51,512 nt of DNA from NCBI RefSeq assembly GCF_947286155.1, contig NZ_CAMYPD010000018.1, positions 1-51,512 on the forward strand. The letters run 5' to 3'. This document shows, in pieces, positions 32,699 to 40,004 of the stretch; position 1 is the stretch's first letter, and each line of letters starts with the position of its first letter. The DNA comes from an uncultured Tessaracoccus sp. (GTDB lineage Bacteria > Actinomycetota > Actinomycetes > Propionibacteriales > Propionibacteriaceae). The translations under genes and the position numbers were made by a program. Below the pieces are notes generated by a model, which saw nothing but the letters and a program-made list of their open reading frames with translations, ran no database searches and was not told the DNA's origin.

Positions 32699-34378
32699 GT
32701 GGCTGAGTTCATCTACACGATGCACAACGTCCGCAAAACGGTCGGTGAGAAGGTCATCCTCGACAACGTGACGCTGTCATTCTTCCCCGGCGCCAAGATC
32801 GGCGTCGTCGGGCCCAACGGCGCCGGCAAGTCGACGATGCTCAAACTCATGGCTGGTCTCGACAAGCCCAACAACGGCGAAGCCATGCTGCAGAAGGGCG
32901 CCACCGTCGGCATTCTCCTGCAGGAACCACCCCTGAATGAAGAGAAGAACGTCATCGAGAACATCGAGGAGGCCGTCGCCGATACGAAGGCGAAGCTGCG
33001 CCGCTTCGACGAGGTCTCCGCCGAGATGGCAGACCCCGACGCCGACTTCGATGCGCTCATGGCCGAGATGGGGGAGTTGCAGACTCAGCTCGACCACCTG
33101 GGTGCCTGGGATCTCGACTCCCAGCTCGAGCAGGCGATGAACGCGCTGCAGTGCCCGCCGCCGGATGCCGACGTCACCAAGCTCTCCGGTGGTGAGCGGC
33201 GCCGCGTCGCGCTGTGCAAGCTGCTGCTCGAACAGCCCGACCTCCTGCTGCTTGACGAGCCCACCAACCACCTCGACGCGGAATCCGTCGACTGGCTGGA
33301 AGGCCACCTCAAGACGTACCCGGGCGCCGTGCTCGCCGTCACCCACGACCGCTACTTCCTCGACAACGTCGCGGAATGGATTTGCGAAGTCGACCGCGGG
33401 CGCCTGCACCCTTACGAAGGCAACTACTCCACCTACCTGGAGACGAAGCGTCAGCGTCTGCAGATCGAGGGCAAGAAGGACGCCAAGCGGGCCAAGATCC
33501 TCGAGAAGGAGCTCGAGTGGGTGCGCTCGAACCCGAAGGCGCGTCAGGCGAAGAACCGGGCGCGTCTCGCTCGCTACGAAGAGCTGGCAGCGGAGGCCGA
33601 GAAGCGTCGCAGCGTTGACCTCGCCGAGATCAACATCCCGCCGGGCCCACGCCTGGGTTCGGTGGTGCTCGAGGCCAACAACCTCACCAAGGGATTCGGT
33701 GACCGCGTCCTCATCGATAACCTCTCGTTCTCACTGCCGCGCGCGGGCATCGTCGGCATTATCGGCCCAAACGGTGTGGGTAAGTCCACGCTGTTCAAGA
33801 CCATCACTGGCCAGTACGAGCCCGACAGCGGCTCCCTCAAGGTTGGCGAGACGGTGCAGTTCAGCTACGTCGACCAGACCCGCGAGGGCCTCGACGACAA
33901 GAAGAACGTGTGGGAAGTGGTCTCCGACGGGCTCGACTACATCAAGGTGGCCAACTTTGAGATGCCCTCGCGCGCGTACGTCGCGTCGTTCGGATTCAAG
34001 GGGCCCGACCAGCAGAAGATGTCGGGCGTGCTCTCCGGCGGTGAACGCAACCGTCTGAACCTCGCGCTCACGCTGAAGCAGGGCGGCAACGTGCTGCTGC
34101 TTGACGAGCCCACCAACGACCTCGACGTCGAAACCCTGCAGTCGCTCGAAGACGCGCTGCTCGAGTTCCCCGGCTGCGCCGTCGTGATTTCCCACGACCG
34201 CTGGTTCCTCGACCGCGTCGCCACCCACATCCTCGCGTGGGAGGGCACCGACGAGAACCCCGCCAAGTGGTTCTGGTTCGAGGGTAACTTCGCCGACTAC
34301 GAGGCCAACAAGACCGAGCGCCTCGGCCCCGAAGCTAACCGCCCGAAGTCGACCGCGCACCGCAAACTCATGCGCTGA
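32699..34378 (+). CDS. ettA: Energy-dependent translational throttle protein EttA (ABC-F)
   Basis: A 559-residue cytoplasmic ABC-F ATPase that binds the ribosomal E site and tunes translation by energy state. GTG 32699 follows GAAGGGA. Two ABC domains: Walker A 'GPNGAGKSTMLKLMAG' and 'GPNGVGKSTLFKTITG'; signatures 'LSGGERRRVAL' and 'LSGGERNRLNL'; Walker B 'LLLLDEPTNHLD' and 'LLLDEPTNDLD'. The linker between them carries the P-site-tRNA-interaction region ('RSNPKARQAKNRARLARYEE'). Length matches the family. A family-A palindrome begins ten bases past the stop and may terminate the transcript. Confidence 0.95.
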   Translation: MAEFIYTMHNVRKTVGEKVILDNVTLSFFPGAKIGVVGPNGAGKSTMLKLMAGLDKPNNGEAMLQKGATVGILLQEPPLNEEKNVIENIEEAVADTKAKLRRFDEVSAEMADPDADFDALMAEMGELQTQLDHLGAWDLDSQLEQAMNALQCPPPDADVTKLSGGERRRVALCKLLLEQPDLLLLDEPTNHLDAESVDWLEGHLKTYPGAVLAVTHDRYFLDNVAEWICEVDRGRLHPYEGNYSTYLETKRQRLQIEGKKDAKRAKILEKELEWVRSNPKARQAKNRARLARYEELAAEAEKRRSVDLAEINIPPGPRLGSVVLEANNLTKGFGDRVLIDNLSFSLPRAGIVGIIGPNGVGKSTLFKTITGQYEPDSGSLKVGETVQFSYVDQTREGLDDKKNVWEVVSDGLDYIKVANFEMPSRAYVASFGFKGPDQQKMSGVLSGGERNRLNLALTLKQGGNVLLLDEPTNDLDVETLQSLEDALLEFPGCAVVISHDRWFLDRVATHILAWEGTDENPAKWFWFEGNFADYEANKTERLGPEANRPKSTAHRKLMR

Positions 34379-34388
34379 CCCGGCGCCC

Positions 34389-34472
34389 AAACTTCACAAT
34401 CCGTACGCAGCTTGAGGTAACCCCCTGATTTCGGGGGTGAGAACCCATCTGCGTACGGATTTTGAAGTTTTT
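34389..34472. repeat. Dispersed palindrome family A, copy 2
   Basis: 84 bp; outer arms 34389-34410 and 34449-34470 (22 bp, one mismatch), with an inner hairpin ACCCCC/GGGGGT around TGATTTC. Nearly identical to copy 3 at 35392-35475, which lies on the other side of the nuclease gene. A T run follows, so it may terminate ettA. Confidence 0.92.
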
Positions 34473-34557
34473 CGGGCGTGTAACCCTCCCGCAGGAGTTT
34501 TCCACAGGTGGCGATGAGGGTCTTCCCTTGCGTTCCATCTTGGGGTGAGGTGGTGCC

Positions 34558-35418
34558 ATGCACCCCGAACTCCAGCGACTGCTCGCGGCCGACGGCGCCG
34601 TCTCTCGCCGCGAGCACCCCGAGCTCGCCAATGCCATCCGCCATGCGCTGCGCACCGGCGCGCTGATTGCGCTGTTGCCGGGCACCTACTCCTTCGAGCG
34701 GTCGTTCGAGACTCTCGTCGCGGCAGTGAAGCCCTGGGATCCCGACGCGGTGTTCACCGGCGCCACCGCTGCGAAGCTGAGCTGGTGGCCAGAACTCGAG
34801 GTTCGGGAGGTGACGGCAGTGGTGCGGCGCGCGAGCGAGCGTGCGGTTCCGGGTTTGCGGCTGAGTCGCGGAGACATAGACCCCGACCTCGTATTCGAGC
34901 AGTACGGTTACCGGCTCGTGCATCCTGCCTGGTGCGCACTGGAGCTCACCGACACGCTGGGCGGCGAGGCCATCGACCAGGCGCTGCGTCGACGTGCGAC
35001 CAGCCTGAAGGCGATGCGCTGGGCCATTGGGGTGATGGCCAGGCGAGCGGGCAACGTCGAACGGCGACGGTTACTGCTGGAGTCCCGAGACCAGCCGTGG
35101 TCCGAGCTAGAGCGCGACGGCCACCGGATGTTGCGTCGAGCCCGAATCAAAGGGTGGAAGGGCAACCAACGGATTGTGCTGCCCGATGGCACGGTCCGCT
35201 ACTCCGACATCGCATTTCGTGGGCTGAAGCTCGCGGTGGAGCTGGATTCGTGGGAACACCACAAGTCGTACGAAGCGTTCGTCGACGATCGACGCAAGGA
35301 CGTCGAGCTCATCTTGCAGGGCTGGACGGTGCTGCGTTTCACCCATGCGACGCTGCCCGACCTGGTGCCGACGATCCAGGCACTGCTCCAGAAACTTCAC
35401 AATCCGTACGCAGCTTGA
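34558..35418 (+). CDS. DUF559/Vsr-like PD-(D/E)XK nuclease with AbiEi-like N-terminus
   Basis: A 286-residue protein from ATG 34558. Residues ~1-110 resemble the AbiEi-like winged-helix module seen on many actinobacterial nucleases ('LQRLLAADGAVSRREHPEL', 'TGATAAKL'). Residues ~190-280 form a Vsr/DUF559-type endonuclease: 'YSDIAFRGLKLAVELDSWEH' gives the D...E-x-D core, then 'DDRRKDVELILQGWTVLRFT'. It may nick or cut DNA; the target is unknown. The gene is bounded by two family-A palindromes, and the last eight residues (KLHNPYAA) and the stop codon are read out of the right-hand palindrome, so the original C-terminus was replaced or extended. Confidence 0.75.
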   Translation: MHPELQRLLAADGAVSRREHPELANAIRHALRTGALIALLPGTYSFERSFETLVAAVKPWDPDAVFTGATAAKLSWWPELEVREVTAVVRRASERAVPGLRLSRGDIDPDLVFEQYGYRLVHPAWCALELTDTLGGEAIDQALRRRATSLKAMRWAIGVMARRAGNVERRRLLLESRDQPWSELERDGHRMLRRARIKGWKGNQRIVLPDGTVRYSDIAFRGLKLAVELDSWEHHKSYEAFVDDRRKDVELILQGWTVLRFTHATLPDLVPTIQALLQKLHNPYAA

Positions 35419-35475
35419 GGTAACCCCCCTGATTTCGGGGGTGAAGAACCATCTGCGTACGGATTTTGAAGTTTT
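35392..35475. repeat. Dispersed palindrome family A, copy 3 (overlaps gene 3' end)
   Basis: 84 bp; arms 35392-35413 and 35453-35474. Differs from copy 2 by only a few bases in the central part. Its left arm is translated as the C-terminal residues of the nuclease and supplies the TGA. Confidence 0.92.
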
Positions 35476-35491
35476 CGGCCTGGTCAAGGCG

Positions 35492-36211
35492 TCAGAACGC
35501 GAGCTGGATGGCCGCGAGGATGGCGGTCATGACGGGCACTATGAGACTGGGTGCCATGACGCCCAGCAGGTTGGCAGGCTTGGCGATCTCGTTGGGGCGG
35601 ACGATGGGATCGGTGTCGACGCCGCGCACCGCGCGCTCGATGCCGAGTATCACCCCGATGGCCAGCAAGGCGATCCCAACGCCCAGGACCCACCACCCGG
35701 AGACGGTCGCGAGCGTCCCAGGGGTGAAGCAGGCTCCGATGCACGCCGCGAAGAACGCTGCAGCGCAAGCAGCTCCGACGACCGGCCGGCTGGTTGCCAT
35801 GCGCAGGATGGGTGTCGGCCACGTGGCCAACGCCACGTATCCGGCGACCAGTAGTGCTGTCATGACGAGCAATCCGACGGTGAGCGGCACCCCGTCGCCG
35901 TCCCGCAGCGGCCACACCGCCTGCAGCACAGCGAGCATGCCGAAGACCTGTAGCGCGGGCGGGAGAATCACCTTGGCGAAGCCGGTTCCGGCTGCCGCGT
36001 CGACGGGGAGATGGTGCGCGTAGTCCTTCGGGTCTCCGAACGCCTCCTCAGCGCTCTGTCCGGAATCGACGACGTGCGCGTCCACCTCTGCCAGCGCGTC
36101 GCCGATGACGGTTCCGAGCACGCCGCGCAGGCGCGCCTCGAGGATGAACGCCTCGCTCCAGGCGGGGTCGATGTGCGGAGCCAGACGCTGCTCGAAGGAG
36201 TGATCAGCCAT
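35492..36211 (-). CDS. HAAS/DUF1700-like membrane protein, PadR partner
   Basis: A 239-residue protein starting at ATG 36211, two bases past the PadR stop. The soluble N-terminus (~75 residues) has 'SGQSAEEAFGDPKDYAHHLP', the pattern of the HAAS/DUF1700 domain found beside PadR regulators. About five or six transmembrane helices follow ('VFGMLAVLQAVWPL', 'LTVGLLVMTALLVAGYVAL', 'VVGAACAAAFFAACIGACF', 'VLGVGIALLAIGVILGIE', 'SLIVPVMTAILAAIQLAF'). Such pairs are thought to sense envelope state; the signal is unknown. Same operon as padR. Confidence 0.72.
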   Translation of the reverse strand: MADHSFEQRLAPHIDPAWSEAFILEARLRGVLGTVIGDALAEVDAHVVDSGQSAEEAFGDPKDYAHHLPVDAAAGTGFAKVILPPALQVFGMLAVLQAVWPLRDGDGVPLTVGLLVMTALLVAGYVALATWPTPILRMATSRPVVGAACAAAFFAACIGACFTPGTLATVSGWWVLGVGIALLAIGVILGIERAVRGVDTDPIVRPNEIAKPANLLGVMAPSLIVPVMTAILAAIQLAF

Positions 36212-36212
36212 G

Positions 36213-36557
36213 TCAGTGGTCCTTTCCGATGGGGGAGACGTGGTTGGTGACGGCAGCGGAGAAGCGCCGCCAGACGTCGGCGAGCTCATTTCGTCGCGTG
36301 CGGCCCAGCTCGTTGAGCTCGTAGAACTTGCGCCCGGGCCCGCCCTCACCCGGGCGCCATTCGACGACGACCAGCCCGCCCTGCTCGAGGCGCTTGAGCA
36401 GCGGGTACAGCGTCCCGCCCTTGACCTCGCCCAGCCCGGCGTCGGCCAACTTCGAGGCGATGTCGTAGCCGTAGGTGGGGCCGTCGCCGATGATGCGCAG
36501 CACGCACAGCTCGAGGATGCCGCGCTGCCAGTCGGCTGGCCACTCGTTCGTTTCCAT
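36213..36557 (-). CDS. PadR-family transcriptional regulator
   Basis: A 114-residue winged-helix repressor: 'WQRGILELCVLRIIGDGPTY' and 'GYDIASKL' then 'GTLYPLLKRLEQGGLV' (recognition helix and wing), ending in a short dimerisation helix. PadR proteins usually repress themselves and the adjacent membrane gene. The ATG at 36557 lies about seven bases past a clear -10 box, so the message is essentially leaderless. A palindromic operator lies in the promoter spacer. Confidence 0.9.
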   Translation of the reverse strand: METNEWPADWQRGILELCVLRIIGDGPTYGYDIASKLADAGLGEVKGGTLYPLLKRLEQGGLVVVEWRPGEGGPGRKFYELNELGRTRRNELADVWRRFSAAVTNHVSPIGKDH

Positions 36558-36563
36558 AACTAG

Positions 36564-36592
36564 AGTGTAACACTATCTAGATAGATAGCCAA
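36564..36592 (-). promoter_or_regulatory. padR promoter with embedded palindromic operator
   Basis: On the minus strand -35 TTGGCT (36592-36587), a 17-base spacer and -10 TACACT (36569-36564). The spacer contains TATCTAGATA (36574-36583), a perfect 10-bp palindrome, with a related TCTAGAT just upstream. A repressor bound there would block RNA polymerase, as expected for PadR self-regulation. Confidence 0.65.
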
Positions 36593-36654
36593 TCTAGATG
36601 GGCGGCTGTTGGCCCTCAAGGCGGAGTTTGTCTGTCGCGCGGCTCGCCGGCGCT

Positions 36655-39402
36655 TCAGTGCGTGGCGAGTAATTCAGCCAGGGACATGGAGCTGCGGTTC
36701 GACAGGGAGCGCATCTGGGTCTGGCAGGAGAATCCATCGGCGAGGACGATCGCGTCGGGGTTGTGCTCGAGCGCGGGCTGCAGGTTCGACTCGTACACCT
36801 TCACGCTCACTTCGTGGTGCCCGCGCTCGACGCCGAAGTTGCCGGCCAGCCCGCAGCACCCGCCGACGACAACCAGCTCTGCGCCCGTCGCATCCAGCAG
36901 CTTGCGGTCTTCGCGCCAACCGATCACCGATGCATGGTGGCAATGCGGCTGCGCGACGATCGTATGGCCGGAGAGGTCCGGGGGAGTGAAGTCAGGATCC
37001 TCGGCGAGGAACTCCGCCAGCGTCCGCACCTTGCCCCGAAGCGCTGCCACATTCTCGTCATCCGGCAACAGATCAGACGCATCCCCGCGCCACACCGCCG
37101 TGCAGCTCGGCTCCACGCCGATGATGGGGATGCCATCCGCGACGAACGGCGCCAGCACCGCGGCCGCCTTCCGCAGCTGCGTGCGAGCGCCGTCGAGTTG
37201 CCCGGTGGAGATCCAGGTGAGCCCGCAACACGCGGTGCGGTCGAGCACGGTCGGCTCGTAGCCCAGTCGGCTCAGCACCTGCACCAACGCGGCGAAGGTG
37301 TTCGACTCGAAGCAGTTGGTGAACGAATCCACCCACAGCAGCACCCGCCCCTTGTCAGTAGGTGTTTCCGGCGACGAGGCCTCTTGCAGCGCCGACGTGG
37401 CGCGCCGCTTCGCGAACCGCGGAATCTGCCGCCGCCCGTCCACGCCCGCGGCCCACTTCAGCGCGTTCCCCACGACGGGTGCCGCGCCGACGGCGTTCAC
37501 CACACGCCCCAGGCCGGGCACCGACGTGATCAGCCGCCCCCACCGCGGCAGCCAGCCCAGCGCGTAGTGATTGCGCGGACGGAGCCTGCCCTTGTACCGC
37601 TCGTGCGTGACGCGCGCCTTGTAGGCCGCCATGTCGATGCCGGTCGGGCAGTCGCGTGCGCAACCCTTGCATGACAAGCATAAATCCAGTGCCTCGGCGA
37701 CCTCGGGAGAGCGCCAACCCTGCGTAATGATCGACCCGTTCACCATCTCCTGCAGCACCCGCGCGCGACCCCGCGTCGAGTCTTTCTGCTCGCGCGTGGC
37801 GTGGAAGCTCGGGCACATCACCCCGCCCGACGGCGCATTGTCGGCGAGGCACTTCCCGACGCCTGTGCATTGGTGCACCTGCCGCACGAAGTCCGGGTCG
37901 CTCAGGTTCAGAGGCGACGAAGCCGCCGCCACCATGCGAGCGTCGGCCTCCACGGGGAGCGGGTCGACGAGGATGCCTGGGTTCAGCAGATTCTGCGGAT
38001 CAAACAGATGCTTGACCTGCGCAAACAGCTCGAGCGCCTCGTCGGAGTACATGTACTTCAGCAGCGCGGAACGCGCCCGCCCGTCGCCATGCTCGCCGCT
38101 CATCGACCCACCGAACCCCGCGACGATCTGCGCGGCCTCTTCGACGAACGCCCGGTAGCGCTCCGGACCGTCGGGCTCGTCGAGCGGGAAATCAATGCGG
38201 CAGTGCACACATCCGTCGCCGAAGTGCCCGTAGGGGAGACCCTGCAAACCGTGGCGTTCGAGGCACGCGTCGAACGCCCGCAGGTAGTCGCCAAGGTGCT
38301 CCGGCGGCACCGCCGAGTCCTCCCAACCGGGGTACGCAGGCTTCTCCAGCGACACCCCAGCCAAGCCCGCACCGTCGGCGCGAATCTGCCACAGCCGGGC
38401 AGCCTCGACGGGGTCGTCCACGATCCACCCGTCGCCGGCGCGAGCGGTGCCGAGAAGCTGCTGCGCTCGGGACCGAAGCCGGGCGGGATCGTCGTCGGTG
38501 AGTTCGAGCAGCATCCAGCCGTCGCCAGCAGGCAGCGCGCCCACGGCGTCGGGGCCGTTCTGGCGGATAACCACGTCGACAATGCGCCGGTCGAGCCCCT
38601 CACACGCGGTGGGGGAGAGCTGGAGCAGGTTGGCGATGTCGTCGCCGGCATCCGCCATGGTGGGGTAGCCGAGCGCCACCATCAGTTTGTGTGGCACGTC
38701 CGCGACGAGCTTCACCGTCGCCTTCGTGATCACTCCGAGCGTGCCCTCGGTGCCGGCGAAGAACTTCGCGACATCGAAGCGATGCTCGGGCAGCAGGTGC
38801 TCCAACGAGTAGCCAGACACCTGCCGCGTGAACCGCCCGAACTCCGTACGGATCACGCCCAAATTGGCCGCCACAAGGGCTTTGAGTTCGGGGAACTCGT
38901 CGCGGCCCAGCGTGCGCAGCTCGCCAGTGCCGTCGATGATTTCCAGTTCGACGACGTTGTCGGCCATGCGCCCGTACCCCAGCGCACGCGGCCCGCAGGC
39001 GTTGTTGCCGATCATGCCGCCGACGGTGCATCGCGACGACGTCGAGGGGTCGGGGCCGAGACGCAGCCCGTAGGGCGCGGCAGCCCGCTGCAGCTGGTCT
39101 TGTACGACGCCGGGGTCGATCACCGCAGTGCGGGCATCCGCGTCGATGGAGTGAATGCACGTCAGGTGGCGCGACACGTCGACGATCAGCCCGGTCCCGA
39201 CGGCGTTGCCAGCACACGAGGTACCCGCACCGCGCACAGTGATGGGTAACTGTTCGCGGAGTGCCCAGCGCACCGTTTCAATCAGCTCTGACGTGGTGCG
39301 TGGCGTCGCCACAGCGGTGGGCTCAACTCGGTAGAGGGAACCGTCGGAGGTGTAGAGCGCACGCGTGAGCGGCGAAGAATCCAGGTTGGGCACGCACTCC
39401 AT
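36655..39402 (-). CDS. FAD-linked oxidase / Fe-S oxidoreductase fusion (D-2-hydroxyacid dehydrogenase-like)
   Basis: A 915-residue protein from ATG 39402, with AGAGGTGG upstream. Residues ~40-470 are a PCMH-type FAD domain ('VRGAGTSCAGNAVGTGLIVD', 'TVGGMIGNNACG') and FAD-oxidase C domain ('YGHFGDGCVHCRIDFPL', 'SGEHGDGRARS'). Then come iron-sulfur motifs ('CTGVGKC', 'CLSCKGCARDCPTGID') and two CCG cysteine domains ('TACCGLTW', 'GGCCGLAGNFG'). This is the layout of D-lactate/D-2-hydroxyglutarate dehydrogenases passing electrons to a quinone at the membrane. The exact hydroxyacid is not readable. The MarR gene is 12 bases upstream in the same direction and likely controls it. Confidence 0.88.
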   Translation of the reverse strand: MECVPNLDSSPLTRALYTSDGSLYRVEPTAVATPRTTSELIETVRWALREQLPITVRGAGTSCAGNAVGTGLIVDVSRHLTCIHSIDADARTAVIDPGVVQDQLQRAAAPYGLRLGPDPSTSSRCTVGGMIGNNACGPRALGYGRMADNVVELEIIDGTGELRTLGRDEFPELKALVAANLGVIRTEFGRFTRQVSGYSLEHLLPEHRFDVAKFFAGTEGTLGVITKATVKLVADVPHKLMVALGYPTMADAGDDIANLLQLSPTACEGLDRRIVDVVIRQNGPDAVGALPAGDGWMLLELTDDDPARLRSRAQQLLGTARAGDGWIVDDPVEAARLWQIRADGAGLAGVSLEKPAYPGWEDSAVPPEHLGDYLRAFDACLERHGLQGLPYGHFGDGCVHCRIDFPLDEPDGPERYRAFVEEAAQIVAGFGGSMSGEHGDGRARSALLKYMYSDEALELFAQVKHLFDPQNLLNPGILVDPLPVEADARMVAAASSPLNLSDPDFVRQVHQCTGVGKCLADNAPSGGVMCPSFHATREQKDSTRGRARVLQEMVNGSIITQGWRSPEVAEALDLCLSCKGCARDCPTGIDMAAYKARVTHERYKGRLRPRNHYALGWLPRWGRLITSVPGLGRVVNAVGAAPVVGNALKWAAGVDGRRQIPRFAKRRATSALQEASSPETPTDKGRVLLWVDSFTNCFESNTFAALVQVLSRLGYEPTVLDRTACCGLTWISTGQLDGARTQLRKAAAVLAPFVADGIPIIGVEPSCTAVWRGDASDLLPDDENVAALRGKVRTLAEFLAEDPDFTPPDLSGHTIVAQPHCHHASVIGWREDRKLLDATGAELVVVGGCCGLAGNFGVERGHHEVSVKVYESNLQPALEHNPDAIVLADGFSCQTQMRSLSNRSSMSLAELLATH

Positions 39403-39413
39403 CCAACCACCTC

Positions 39414-39887
39414 TTACCGGTTGCCGGTGGCCTCGTCCGCGACTGTGAGGATCGCCTCCATGCACCGACCGAATGCGGCGAGATCCTCAGCAGACACGGC
39501 GTCGATGAGCACTTCGCGCACGGAGTCGACGTGGTGCGGCGCGGCCTCGCGCAGCACGTCGAAGCCCTCGTCGGTGAGCACTGCCTGGACGCCGCGCCCG
39601 TCGCTGGCGGTTGGCTCGCGGCGGACGAGGTTGCGCTTTTCCATCCTGGCGATGGTGTGGGTGAGCCGGGAGCGGGAGTGGCGGACGCTCTCGGCGAGCT
39701 CACCCATGCGCAGCGTGGTGTCAGGCGCTTCGGACAGACGAACGAGCAGCTCGTATTCTTCGAGGCTCAATCCGTACTGTCTGAGGACGTGGTCGAGGTA
39801 TTCGCTGATTCTTGTCTTGGCAAGGAGCGAATTTCGCCAAATTTTTTGCTGATCTTCTGTCAACCAGCCACGCTGGGGGGTGCTCAT
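39414..39887 (-). CDS. MarR-family transcriptional regulator
   Basis: A 157-residue winged-helix dimer: 'YELLVRLSEAPDTTLRMGEL' and 'AESVRHSRSRLTHTIARMEK' (recognition helix), 'LVRREPTASDGRGVQAVLTD' (wing with the DxR motif). MarR proteins answer small aromatic or acidic ligands. It is co-transcribed with the hydroxyacid dehydrogenase and divergent from the acyl-CoA synthetase, so it may govern both. A TAGTAT -10-like box lies at 39901-39896, very close to the ATG. Confidence 0.9.
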   Translation of the reverse strand: MSTPQRGWLTEDQQKIWRNSLLAKTRISEYLDHVLRQYGLSLEEYELLVRLSEAPDTTLRMGELAESVRHSRSRLTHTIARMEKRNLVRREPTASDGRGVQAVLTDEGFDVLREAAPHHVDSVREVLIDAVSAEDLAAFGRCMEAILTVADEATGNR

Positions 39888-40004
39888 GGAGGCCCATACT
39901 ATGCGGTGGGCAGGCGCCAGAAGCAGGCCGGGGCGGGTTAATGTCCCAAGTCATCGAATGATGGTCGTATAGGCTGCCAAGTGAGCATTTCGCAGGAGGA
40001 ACTG

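Noticed and set aside
34389..34472. Family-A palindrome as an ordinary terminator only
   Set aside because: It may terminate transcription, but the near-identical copies with conserved 22-bp arms, one inside a coding region, show it is a dispersed repeat element.
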